From the NCBI GenBank assembly GCA_900766135.1, contig CAAFUF010000002.1, positions 1 to 64,000 on the forward strand: DNA of 64,000 bases. The letters are read 5' to 3'. The DNA comes from Paenibacillaceae bacterium (GTDB lineage Bacteria; Bacillota; Bacilli; Paenibacillales; Paenibacillaceae). Shown in pieces: positions 51,767-59,763 of the stretch (positions are counted from its first letter, which is position 1; the number at the start of each line of letters is the position of its first letter). The notes below the pieces were generated by a model. That model was not told where the DNA came from. It ran no database searches and worked only from the letters and a program-made list of their open reading frames with translations. Both the position numbers and the translations under genes were made by a program.

Positions 51767-52768
51767 ATGTCCGCTACGATCAAAGACATCGCCCGGCTGG
51801 CGAATGTCTCGCATATGACGGTTTCCCGGGCGTTAAACAACAGTCCGCTCATCAAAGAGGAGACCAAACGCAAAATCCTGGAGATCGCCGAGCAGCTGCA
51901 CTACGTGCCGAATGTGAATGCCAAAAGCCTGGTGCTGCAGCGCTCGCATACGATCGGATTGTTTTTCACCAGCATGGTCCAGGGGACGTCCTCCAACTTC
52001 CTCGCGGAGGCGATCCGCGGCGTGGGTCAGGAGGTGGGCGTCCAGTATAACTTGTTTCTGCGGGGCATCGACGATTTTCAGGAGTTTAGCTCGATCCACC
52101 GCCGCCGGTTTGACGGTATCCTGCTGATGAGCCAAAGCGAAGGCGATGATATGTTTATCCGCCATGTGCGGGAGCAGGAGATTCCGCTGGTCGTGCTGAA
52201 CCGGAACGTTGGCGACCCGGGGATCGTTAATTTCGTATCCAATGACCGGGAGGGGGCCTGCGCGTTGACTCGCCATTTCATCGAATCGGGCCATACGCGC
52301 ATCGGTCTGGTGGAAGGGATCACCGGCTACAAGTCGACGCAGGAGCGCAAGGAGGGCTATCTGGGAGCCATGACGTCCGCTGGCCTGGAGATCAGGAAGG
52401 AATGGGTCGTAGAGGGTCGCTACGACGTGGAGAGCGGCTATCTGGCGATGGGCCGGCTGATGGCGCTGACGGAACGGCCGACCGCGGTGTTCTGCTGCAA
52501 CGACGACATGGCGATCGGCGCGATGAAGGCGGCCGCGGAGGCGGGGTTGCGGATTCCCGCGGACGTCTCGGTTGCCGGCTTCGACGACATCGGCTTCTCG
52601 CACTACACGAATCCGCCGCTCACCACGGTGCAGCGCCCGATCGAGCAGCTCAGCCGGATGGGCGCGCGCAAGATCCTCGAGCTGATCGAGGGGCCGCCGG
52701 CCGGCGGGGAGCTGGTGCTGCTGGACACGCGGCTGGTGTGCCGCGAGTCGGTCGGGGCGCTGCGCTAA
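51767..52768 (+). CDS. LacI-family regulator, probably of hexuronate genes
   Basis: 333 residues. N-terminal helix-turn-helix 'TIKDIARLANVSHMTVSRAL' with hinge 'NVNAKSLVLQRSHTIGLFF', then a periplasmic-binding-like sensor ending 'DVSVAGFDDIGFSHYTNPPL'. It starts 19 bases after uxaC, so cotranscription is likely; a role like ExuR is inferred from that. RBS AAAGGATTG is weak. Confidence 0.9.
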   Translation: MSATIKDIARLANVSHMTVSRALNNSPLIKEETKRKILEIAEQLHYVPNVNAKSLVLQRSHTIGLFFTSMVQGTSSNFLAEAIRGVGQEVGVQYNLFLRGIDDFQEFSSIHRRRFDGILLMSQSEGDDMFIRHVREQEIPLVVLNRNVGDPGIVNFVSNDREGACALTRHFIESGHTRIGLVEGITGYKSTQERKEGYLGAMTSAGLEIRKEWVVEGRYDVESGYLAMGRLMALTERPTAVFCCNDDMAIGAMKAAAEAGLRIPADVSVAGFDDIGFSHYTNPPLTTVQRPIEQLSRMGARKILELIEGPPAGGELVLLDTRLVCRESVGALR

Positions 52769-52842
52769 GCCGCCGGACAGGTGAGCAGCGGGTCGGCAGA
52801 AGCACCGGCTCGAACCTACGGCGGATGGGGGCGACGAGTGTT

Positions 52843-53122
52843 GCAGGGAGCGCTGCCCCTTAATCGCGCGGGTAGATCGCCAATCGGCGGGAGCGTTGCC
52901 CTAAACCGCGCTGGAAGATCGCCAATCAGCAGGAGCGTTACCCTAAACCGTGCGGGTAGATCGCAATTGGCAGGGAGCGCTGCCCTAAACCGCGCTGGAA
53001 GATCGCCAAATCGGCAGGGAGCGTTGCCCTAAACCGTGCGGGTAGATCGCCAATCAGCAGGAGCGTTACCCTAAACCGCGCGGGTAGATCGCCAATCGGC
53101 AGGGAGTGTTACCCTAAACCGT
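52843..53122. repeat. Tandem repeat of ~42-43 bp, about seven copies
   Basis: Direct copies of a unit running from GGGAGCGTTGCCCTAAACCG to a CGGGTAGATCGCCAATCGGC-like end, starting near 52845 and every 42-43 bases. Because early units are 42 long, a reading frame of 83 codons from 52781 shows a repeated LNRAGRSPI motif; there is no RBS or family support for it as a gene. Copies differ by C/T and G/T changes, so the array is not recent. Confidence 0.85.
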
Positions 53123-53238
53123 GGCAGTGTGATCCCGTTAGGGCCGAGGGTCGGTTTTGCCTGGCTAACTAAGTCCGGATGGCCGACTAGCGATTTAGCG
53201 TACCTCTTCTACTGTTTTGACCTGCACTCTTGTGAAAA

Positions 53239-53416
53239 CCTGCAAATGTGCAGGCTTTTATGGGAATTTTGAGGTTCTTGGGCAGAAACCTGCAAAAGTG
53301 CAGGAATTTTTCGGGTTTCGGGACAAAAGAGGCATATGCTGCAAAAAAACCTGCACATTTGCAGGTTTTTTTGCTCTAGTAGGTCATTTTGGAGAAAAAG
53401 CCTGCATTTTTGCAGG
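53239..53416. repeat. Four-copy hairpin array, CCTGCA-N4-TGCAGG
   Basis: 16-base hairpins at 53239, 53289, 53350 and 53401. Centres AAAT-type are in forward order in copies 1-2 (CCTGCAAATGTGCAGG, CCTGCAAAAGTGCAGG) and reversed in 3-4; copy 3 is the exact complement of copy 1. Spacing 50/61/51, very close to the CTAACGC arrays, though the sequence is unrelated. Confidence 0.85.
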
Positions 53417-53497
53417 AATTTAGCGTGCGCTACGCTGTGGAGCAGGCATCTCGAAGCTGGGATTCCGGGCAACGAGGGGATGATCGCCGTCAGCGCT

Positions 53498-53543
53498 ATG
53501 ATAAAAACCCGCCAGAAAAAATCATCTGGCGGGTTTTTATCAT
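53498..53543. terminator. Bidirectional terminator between LacI gene and ade
   Basis: Perfect 19-bp inverted repeat (ATGATAAAAACCCGCCAGA and its complement) with an 8-base loop and TTTTT on both strands. Separates convergent genes. Confidence 0.93.
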
Positions 53544-53580
53544 GGAGTGGGGTGTAGGCGACTCGCAGTTTTAGCCGGGG

Positions 53581-55380
53581 TTAACCGACTTCCACCGGAA
53601 CGAGCTTAAACTCGTTCACGTCGGCCAGGCCCCGGTTGGTGATGCGCAGCTCGGGAATGACCGGCAGGGCGATCAGCGAAAACGTCATGAACGGCGCGTT
53701 CAGTTGGCAGCCGAGCTGCTTCCAAGCGGCCTCGAGCTCCTTCACCTGGGCGACGACCGTCTCCAGCGGCTGATCGGACATCAGGCCGGCGATGACCATC
53801 GGCACGGCGGCCAACACTTGGCCGTCGAGTACGGCGATCATGCCGCCGCCCAGCTTCGCCAGTTCGTTTGCGGCAAAAGCCATGTCCTCGGAATTCGTAC
53901 CCATGACGAGCAGGTTGTGGCTGTCATGCGCAACGGTGGAGGCCACGGCCCCTTGCTTCAGGCCAAACCCCCGCGCGAAGGCGAGGGACAACTCGCCGGA
54001 ACCGCGGTGACGGTCGATGCAGGCCAGCGTGGCGATGTCCTGCTCGGCGGCCGGACGCACGACTCCATCCCCGTCAACCGGAACGGTTGCCTTCCCCTTC
54101 GTCGTGCGGGCGCTATTCTCGATCACGTCGATGACGTGGATCGTCGTTTCCGTTTTGCCGCTGGCGCTGCTGCGGTAGAGGAAATCGTCGGCGGTCAGCG
54201 GACGCGCCAGTTTCACCGAGGCGCGCGCCCGCGCCGGATACGGGTACGCCGGGAACGGGGCGCGGAGCTGCCCGGCGTCGTAGGCGACCTTGCCGTCGGT
54301 GATGACGGTCGACGGCTCCATTCGCCGCAGGTCGCCGATCAGCAGCAGGTCCGCGCATTTGCCCGGAGCGATGCCGCCCAAGTCGCCGTCGACCTTGAAG
54401 TACCGCGCCGTGTTGATCGTCCCCATCTGAATCGCGGTAACCGGATCGACCCCTTCCTCGATGGCCCGGCGCACGACATGGTTCATGTGGCCTTGCTCGA
54501 TCAGCGTTTGCGGATAAACGTCGTCGGTGACCAGAAGGATGTTCGAAGGGTTAACCTGATCTTCGGTGACCACCTTGATCACTTCCTTGACGTCATGCCA
54601 TGCGGAGCCTTCGCGGATCATCAGGTGCATGCCGATGCGCAGCTTGGCGAGCCCTTGCTCCCGCGTCACTGTCTCGTGACAGGAGGTAACGCCCGAGGCC
54701 GCGTACGCCTGCAACATGCGCTCGTCGTCGCTCGGAAAATGCCCGGTTACGGTTTTGCCTGCTTCCATCGTTGCTTGAATCTCGCCGAGCATTTTGGGAT
54801 CTCCGTACACGACCCCGGGGAAATTCATGACTTCGCCCAGCCCCTCGACGCCGTCCCAGGTCATCCCCTCGGCAATATCGCCGGTGTCCAGCGACGCTCC
54901 GGCATCCTCCAAATGATCGGTGGCCGGTACACAGGAAGGGAACGTGGTGTAAACCTTAAGCGGCAGGCCCTGGCCTTCCTCGTGCATCCAGCGCACGCCC
55001 TCCGCGCCGAACACGTTGGCGATTTCGTGCGGGTCCATAAAGATGCCGGTCGTCCCTTTGGCCAGCGCAGCTTTGGCGAACTCGGCCACCGACAGCATGG
55101 TGCTCTCGACGTGCATGTGTCCGTCCAGGAGCCCGGGGACGATATGTCGTCCTGCCGCGTCGACAACGACGGTGTTCTCACCGATCGTGTGCGCCGCGTC
55201 CCCTACGAAGGCGATTCGCCCTGCAGCAACGGCGACGTCCGTCTGCGGCTGCAGCTCTCCGGTGTAGACGTTGACCAGGGTCCCGCCTTTGACGACCAGG
55301 TCGGCCTTGACTTTGCCCATGGCGACATCCGCCAATGTGCGGCTTACTTCATACAGCTTCTTCCTTGCAGTTTGTTTCAT
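53581..55380 (-). CDS. ade: Adenine deaminase
   Basis: 599 residues of the amidohydrolase superfamily. Converts adenine to hypoxanthine. Metal ligands in 'IVPGLLDGHMHVESTML', 'FMDPHEIANVFG', 'VTGHFPS' and 'TDDVYPQTLIEQGHM'; C-terminal domain with 'VASTVAHDSHNLLVMGTNSE'. Start ATG at 55380 follows AAAGGAG with an 11-base gap; the open frame extends to 55437 without support. Single minus-strand gene. Confidence 0.95.
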   Translation of the reverse strand: MKQTARKKLYEVSRTLADVAMGKVKADLVVKGGTLVNVYTGELQPQTDVAVAAGRIAFVGDAAHTIGENTVVVDAAGRHIVPGLLDGHMHVESTMLSVAEFAKAALAKGTTGIFMDPHEIANVFGAEGVRWMHEEGQGLPLKVYTTFPSCVPATDHLEDAGASLDTGDIAEGMTWDGVEGLGEVMNFPGVVYGDPKMLGEIQATMEAGKTVTGHFPSDDERMLQAYAASGVTSCHETVTREQGLAKLRIGMHLMIREGSAWHDVKEVIKVVTEDQVNPSNILLVTDDVYPQTLIEQGHMNHVVRRAIEEGVDPVTAIQMGTINTARYFKVDGDLGGIAPGKCADLLLIGDLRRMEPSTVITDGKVAYDAGQLRAPFPAYPYPARARASVKLARPLTADDFLYRSSASGKTETTIHVIDVIENSARTTKGKATVPVDGDGVVRPAAEQDIATLACIDRHRGSGELSLAFARGFGLKQGAVASTVAHDSHNLLVMGTNSEDMAFAANELAKLGGGMIAVLDGQVLAAVPMVIAGLMSDQPLETVVAQVKELEAAWKQLGCQLNAPFMTFSLIALPVIPELRITNRGLADVNEFKLVPVEVG

Positions 55381-55600
55381 CTCCCGATCCGCTCCTTTAA
55401 TGAGGTAGTTAATAAATCCATCGTTCAACCCAACCAAGTCAAGTCACTCGATGTCACGCAATGTCACGCTAAGTACGCCAATCACGCCCTGCCTTGCCAA
55501 GCAACTCAAAAGCAGCAAGCCCCCAGTAAATCCGGGCATACTTACTACCTATCGGAGGCACGACAATCTAAGCACACCAAACCAGTAAGCAATCCCAACG

Positions 55601-55722
55601 CACCGAGCCCACCGAGCCCAACGAGTACACCGAGCCCACCAAGCCCACCAAGCCCACCAAGCCCACCAAGCACACCAAGCCCACCAACCACACCAACCAC
55701 ACCAACCACACTAACCACACCA
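55601..55722. repeat. CCACCAAGC / CCAACCACA microsatellite
   Basis: Nine-base units GCCCACCAA repeat about five times, flanked by CCACCGAG units and followed by four CACACCAAC units. Low complexity with no coding signal. It leads into the next palindromic array. Confidence 0.85.
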
Positions 55723-55734
55723 AATCGCTCCAGC

Positions 55735-55921
55735 TCTAACGCTTGCCACGGAGCTTAAGTGGGCCTAAATCGCTGTGTTGGAAGTCTAACGCTTGCCACA
55801 GAGCTTATTGTCCAATTTACAGCCGAAAACAGTTACTTTTGTTGAAAATAGCGTTTCTCAGCGTCGTTAGAGTTCAGATACCGCCAAAAATGCGGACTTA
55901 GCGCTTCTCATCAGCGTTAGA
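55735..55921. repeat. Four-copy inverted repeat array, CTAACGC family (locus 3)
   Basis: Forward copies begin CTAACGCTTGCCAC at 55736 and 55786. Reversed copies end GTTAG at 55870 and 55920. Spacing 50/59/50 as at loci 1 and 2. The first copies of loci 2 and 3 are nearly identical over the left 12 bases, while the ~24-base intervals differ completely. Confidence 0.85.
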
Positions 55922-55976
55922 GCAGACGGGACAGGCCTCGGGGCCCCCGGGGCCGTGGCCGGAGTTTACTCGCTCA

Positions 55977-56212
55977 TTTAGCAGCTGTCGGCTGTGTAGG
56001 GTACCTTCAGGATCAACTAGTGGCTCCCTGCGATGGCCCCTCGCCGCGACGGTACCGGACAACTCGGGTTCAATTAGCAGCCCCCGGCACGACTCACATC
56101 TCCTCGCTCGTCTAGCTGCTGCTAGCAGTGCTGGGCATCTCCTCCCTCGTCTAGCAGCGGCCGCTTGCAGTGCTGGGCATCTCCAAGAGCAACTAGCGGC
56201 TCCCTGCAATAG
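55977..56212. repeat. Degenerate ~40-bp direct repeats with CTAGCAGC cores
   Basis: TTAGCAG/CTAGCGG-type cores lie at ~55978, 56018, 56075, 56112, 56151 and 56192. The 56112 and 56151 units share TGCAGTGCTGGGCATCTCC-like ends, and the 56018 and 56192 units share GGCTCCCTGC plus CGCGACGGTAC. No gene is supported in 55923-56507; the rest is GC-rich unique sequence. Confidence 0.7.
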
Positions 56213-56508
56213 CACTTCGTCGCGACGGTACGGGGCTATCCGGCGAAGGCGCTGCCGGGTTGCCGCGAGGTGGCGCTAAGATCCGGGAGGCGCCGGTCTA
56301 CCGGTGGAGCCGGGAACGACCAAGGAGACGCTCGTCGCGCCAGATGCGGCTATACGATTAGAAGGGCGCCGGCACACTGCAGGGAGCCGCACCGCACCCC
56401 ACCGATCCCCCGTAGGGAGTCCGGAAGCCCCCGGGGGCCCCTTGCCTCCCGGCGACTCCATACCGGCGGTGACGAAACCTGGTTATTTTTAAAAATAAAT
56501 ATAACAAG

Positions 56509-56553
56509 AAAGGCCGCCCTTCGAACAGAACTTTCTGTTCAAAGCGCAGCCTT
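56509..56553 (-). terminator. Terminator of clpP
   Basis: On the minus strand GAACAGAA/TTCTGTTC forms a perfect inner stem, extended imperfectly by AAGGC...GCCTT, followed by a T-rich stretch. Confidence 0.65.
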
Positions 56554-56565
56554 CCGTTTCAAGCC

Positions 56566-57165
56566 TTAAGCCGTGGGCGTTGGATTCACTTTCTCGATCA
56601 CTTGGTCGACCAAGCCGTATTCCTTCGCTTCCGCCGCGCTCATGAAGTAGTCGCGGTCGGTGTCCTTCTCGATCCGTTCCAGCGGTTGGCCGGTCCGTTC
56701 GGCGAGGATTTGGTTCAGCTTGTCGCGCATTTTGAGGATCCGGCGGGCGCGGATTTCAATATCCGTCGCTTGGCCTTCTGCACCGCCGAGCGGCTGATGG
56801 ATCATGATTTCGCTGTTCGGCAGCGCATAACGTTTCCCCGGCGCGCCCGCGTTCAGCAGGAAGGCGCCCATCGAAGCGGCGAGCCCGACGCAAATCGTGG
56901 AAACGTCCGCTTTGATGAACTGCATCGTATCATAAATCGCCATGCCGGCCGTAATGGAACCGCCAGGGCTGTTAATGTAAAGGGAGATGTCCTTCGTTGG
57001 ATCTTCCGCGTCCAGAAACAACATTTGGGCAATGATGGAGTTGGCGACGACGTCGTTCACCTGAGAGCCCAAGAAGATGATCCGGTCCTTGAGCAGACGG
57101 GAATAAATGTCATAAGCGCGTTCGCCGCGGTTGCTTTGTTCAACGACCATAGGAATATAACTCAC
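56566..57165 (-). CDS. clpP: ATP-dependent Clp protease proteolytic subunit
   Basis: 199 residues. Catalytic triad Ser98 ('GLAASMGAFLL'), His123 ('EIMIHQPLGG') and Asp172 ('DTDRDYFMSA') are all in standard positions. Forms the tetradecameric protease core that works with ClpX/ClpC. RBS AAGGAGG on the minus strand. Regulated by CtsR through the operator overlapping its promoter. Monocistronic. Confidence 0.98.
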   Translation of the reverse strand: MSYIPMVVEQSNRGERAYDIYSRLLKDRIIFLGSQVNDVVANSIIAQMLFLDAEDPTKDISLYINSPGGSITAGMAIYDTMQFIKADVSTICVGLAASMGAFLLNAGAPGKRYALPNSEIMIHQPLGGAEGQATDIEIRARRILKMRDKLNQILAERTGQPLERIEKDTDRDYFMSAAEAKEYGLVDQVIEKVNPTPTA

Positions 57166-57280
57166 CGATAAAACCTCCTTAAATTTAGGGCGTTCCTGAG
57201 GAATAACCCATCAAATGGAATGGCTTGGGTAATCGTCTCCATCAATCTAAGAATTGACGGAAACCCAAAAGATTAATCCC

Positions 57281-57309
57281 ATCATAAACAATTTATTCGA
57301 GAAAGTCAA
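57281..57309 (-). promoter_or_regulatory. Sigma-A promoter of clpP
   Basis: Read on the minus strand: TTGACT, 17 bases, TATGAT. The -35 hexamer is part of the CtsR operator, so CtsR binding would exclude RNA polymerase. Confidence 0.8.
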
Positions 57310-57320
57310 AGAAAGTCAAA
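57304..57320. promoter_or_regulatory. CtsR heat-shock operator
   Basis: AGTCAAA-GAA-AGTCAAA is a full match to the CtsR direct-repeat consensus (RGTCAAA-NAN-RGTCAAA). It lies ~140 bases before clpP and overlaps its -35. Confidence 0.88.
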
Positions 57321-57394
57321 CTCAGGGGAATAAAAAAAGTCCAAAAGACGTGAGTCAGGACTTGTTAGCGTATTAGCGTATATCAAATATGTAA

Positions 57395-57469
57395 TGGCGC
57401 GCCCGCGAGGAATCGAACCTCGATCTCAGGCTCCGGAGGCCTACGTCATATCCATTGGACCACGGGCGC
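57395..57469 (-). tRNA. tRNA-Arg (CCG)
   Basis: Minus-strand 75-base cloverleaf; acceptor stem GCGCCCG/CGGGCGC, G discriminator and encoded CCA; anticodon loop CTCCGGA gives CCG. Confidence 0.95.
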
Positions 57470-57614
57470 AAATTTAGCGAACAAAAATTATTATATGACA
57501 TATCAAATAAAAACGCAAGGCTCAATATTTAAAGGGTTTCGATAAAGTCTGCGAAATGGCGAATTCTCAAGGGGAAAGCGTAGTTTTTATTTTGACCCAA
57601 AAATAAGGATTGTC

Positions 57615-57630
57615 ATGAAAGCGTTTCTAT
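57615..57630. promoter_or_regulatory. cre-like CcpA site before LacI gene
   Basis: ATGAAAGCGTTTCTAT matches about 12 of 14 positions of the cre consensus, including TGAAAGCGTTT. It suggests that this regulator-importer-glycosidase cluster is under catabolite repression by CcpA with HPr-Ser-P. Confidence 0.6.
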
Positions 57631-57647
57631 GATAACTTGATGAATAT

Positions 57648-57663
57648 ACAAAAACGTTTTTAT
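57648..57663. promoter_or_regulatory. Operator candidate of the LacI-type regulator (upstream copy)
   Basis: ACAAAAACGTTTTTAT, palindromic around CG, just before the regulator gene. The same sequence with one base changed lies before the importer at 58746. Two copies flanking a LacI gene point to autoregulation. Confidence 0.65.
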
Positions 57664-57682
57664 AGATAGGGTGTATCGAGAG

Positions 57683-58687
57683 ATGGGGAAAGTCACCATT
57701 AAGGATGTAGCCAAAGCGGCGGGCGTTTCGATCTCCACGGTTTCCAACGCGTTAAACGATGTGGACGTGCTGAATCCGGAGACCAAATCCCACGTGCTGA
57801 AGGTTGCCAAGCAGCTGAATTACGTACCGAATTTGAACGGGAAGCAGTTGAAGTCGAAGAAGACGAATATGCTTGGTTTTTTCACGACCAGCGTTTCCGG
57901 ACCTTATTTCTACATTTTGGTCGAGTCGATGGCGCGCGAAAGCGAACGGCTGGGATACGGTTTGCACGTGATGGTTACCGCCGATAAGCAGACCATTCTC
58001 AGCAACATCATGGGCCGACGGGTGGATGGGGTCATCATCTACGAGGAATTGCGGATCGACGACCAGGATATCGCGATGATGGAGAAAGACAAGATCAAGG
58101 CGGTATTTCTGGACCGGGTCATTCAGAAGGAAACGATGGGAACGGTCATTTTCAATTCTTATGCATCCGCTTACGAGGCCACGAAATACCTGATTAGCTT
58201 AGGCCATAAGCGAATCGCCTACCTCTCCGGCGTGGACACGATGTACGACAGCGTGCAGCGGAAGGAAGGGTACCTTGCGGCCTTGCGGGAACACCAACTG
58301 CCGGTGGACGAGGATTTCATCTTGCAAGGGTATTTTGAAGAAGAAAGCACCTATAACGCGGTTCGGGCTTTTGTTCACAAGCATCCGGGCAAGGTGCCGG
58401 ACGCGATTCTTGCCGGCAACGATTTGAGCGCCATCGGGTGCATCAAGGCATTGCGCACTTATGGCCTCGAAGTCCCTAGAGACATCAGCGTCGTAGGTTT
58501 TGACGATATCGATATTGCCCAATATTTCACGCCGCCTCTGACTACGGTACGGAACCAAATCGCCAGGCAAGGGATCCTGGCCGTCAATCATTTGGTGAAC
58601 ATGATCAAGAAGCAGGAGCAGGGGAAGGTACAGAAGCTGGACGGAGAACTGATCGTGCGGGGCTCGAGCCATGTCCGCTTAAGTTGA
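57683..58687 (+). CDS. LacI-family regulator of the adjoining importer
   Basis: 334 residues. Helix-turn-helix 'TIKDVAKAAGVSISTVSNAL' and hinge 'LNGKQLKSKKTNMLGFF', then sensor domain ending 'DISVVGFDDIDIAQYFTPPL'. Start ATG at 57683 gives the usual MGKVTIKDVA; a GTG at 57671 is in frame. Probably controls the downstream LplABC-type importer and GH30 gene through the AAAAACGTTTTT palindromes. Confidence 0.92.
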   Translation: MGKVTIKDVAKAAGVSISTVSNALNDVDVLNPETKSHVLKVAKQLNYVPNLNGKQLKSKKTNMLGFFTTSVSGPYFYILVESMARESERLGYGLHVMVTADKQTILSNIMGRRVDGVIIYEELRIDDQDIAMMEKDKIKAVFLDRVIQKETMGTVIFNSYASAYEATKYLISLGHKRIAYLSGVDTMYDSVQRKEGYLAALREHQLPVDEDFILQGYFEEESTYNAVRAFVHKHPGKVPDAILAGNDLSAIGCIKALRTYGLEVPRDISVVGFDDIDIAQYFTPPLTTVRNQIARQGILAVNHLVNMIKKQEQGKVQKLDGELIVRGSSHVRLS

Positions 58688-58745
58688 GATTTTTTGGCCC
58701 GAGCAAGATTGTAAGCGGTTCATGCTAGGGGTCTTTTCGACGAAA

Positions 58746-58761
58746 ATAAAAACGTTTTTAT
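58746..58761. promoter_or_regulatory. Operator candidate of the LacI-type regulator (importer copy)
   Basis: ATAAAAACGTTTTTAT, a perfect 16-base palindrome, 30 bases before the permease start codon. A second cre-like stretch TTGTAAGCGGTTCAT lies at 58709-58723. Confidence 0.7.
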
Positions 58762-58790
58762 CCCTCTGGGATGAAGAGAGGAGCGCAAAA

Positions 58791-59747
58791 ATGGCGAAGT
58801 CAGCTGCGGCAGCCAAGAAACCGATGGGATTAAGAATGAAGCAATTCTTTATCGACTTCGGCAGGCAGTGGGAAATCCAGTCGATGATCTGGCCGGGAAT
58901 CATTTTTATGATCATTTTTTGCTACGTGCCCATTTACGGGTTAACCATCGCTTTCAAGAACTATACGGTCATCGACACGTTAAGCTCCGCCCCGTGGGTG
59001 GGTCTGGATAACTTCAAAATTATCGCAAGCGACAAATACTTCTGGGATTCCGTGGTGAACACGCTGGGGATCAGCTTCCTGAAGCTGGCCATCGGTTTCG
59101 TTATCCCGATTATCCTGGCGATCATGATCTATGAGCTCAGCATGGGCCGGTTCAAAAAAATCGTGCAGACCATCTCTTATCTGCCGCACTTCTTGTCCTG
59201 GATCGTGCTTGGCGGGATGCTGATCACCTGGTTCTCGACCACCGGCATGTTCAACCAGCTGCTGCTTGACTTGGGGCTGATCTCGAAAGCCCAGAACATC
59301 ATGCTCGATCCGGGCAAATACTGGTGGATCGCCGTTTTGTCCGATGTCTGGAAAGAAGCGGGCTGGGGGACGATCCTGTACCTCGCCATCATGGCCAAGA
59401 TCGATCCGACCTATTACGAGGCGGCCAAGATCGATGGGGCGAGCCGGCTCCGGCAGATTTGGAACATCACTTTGCCGAACATGAAGATGATTATCAGCTT
59501 GAACCTGATCCTGACTGTAAGCGGCCTGCTGGGTTCCAACCTGGACCAGACCCTGGTGCTGATGAATTCCCAGAACCGGGAAAAAGCCGAGGTCATCAAC
59601 TCTTACGTGTACCGGATGGGGATGACGCAGGGGGACTTCTCCTACGCGACCGCCGTCGGGCTTGGCGTCTCGATCGTATCGGTCATTCTGTTGGTGGTTG
59701 CCAATAAGGTGACCAGCAAACTCAACGATAATCAATCTGTCCTGTAA
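58791..59747 (+). CDS. ABC transporter permease, LplB type
   Basis: 318 residues with six membrane spans after a basic N-terminus. EAA loop 'EAAKIDGASRLRQIWNITLP'. Belongs to the LplB/YtcP-type permeases of complex-carbohydrate importers common in Paenibacillus. Start at 58791 follows GAGAGGAGCGC; the in-frame ATG at 58722 would place the operator palindrome inside the gene and is rejected. No ATPase gene in the operon. Confidence 0.92.
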   Translation: MAKSAAAAKKPMGLRMKQFFIDFGRQWEIQSMIWPGIIFMIIFCYVPIYGLTIAFKNYTVIDTLSSAPWVGLDNFKIIASDKYFWDSVVNTLGISFLKLAIGFVIPIILAIMIYELSMGRFKKIVQTISYLPHFLSWIVLGGMLITWFSTTGMFNQLLLDLGLISKAQNIMLDPGKYWWIAVLSDVWKEAGWGTILYLAIMAKIDPTYYEAAKIDGASRLRQIWNITLPNMKMIISLNLILTVSGLLGSNLDQTLVLMNSQNREKAEVINSYVYRMGMTQGDFSYATAVGLGVSIVSVILLVVANKVTSKLNDNQSVL

Positions 59748-59763
59748 GGAAGGAGCAGCAGCC

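Noticed and set aside
52781..53032. 83-codon frame with LNRAGRSPI repeats
   Set aside because: The repeats come from a ~42-bp DNA tandem array that loses frame in later units, and there is no RBS.
53704..55758. 684-codon open frame on the plus strand opposite ade
   Set aside because: It is the complement of a clear adenine deaminase gene, has no RBS or family features, and its tail runs through a microsatellite.
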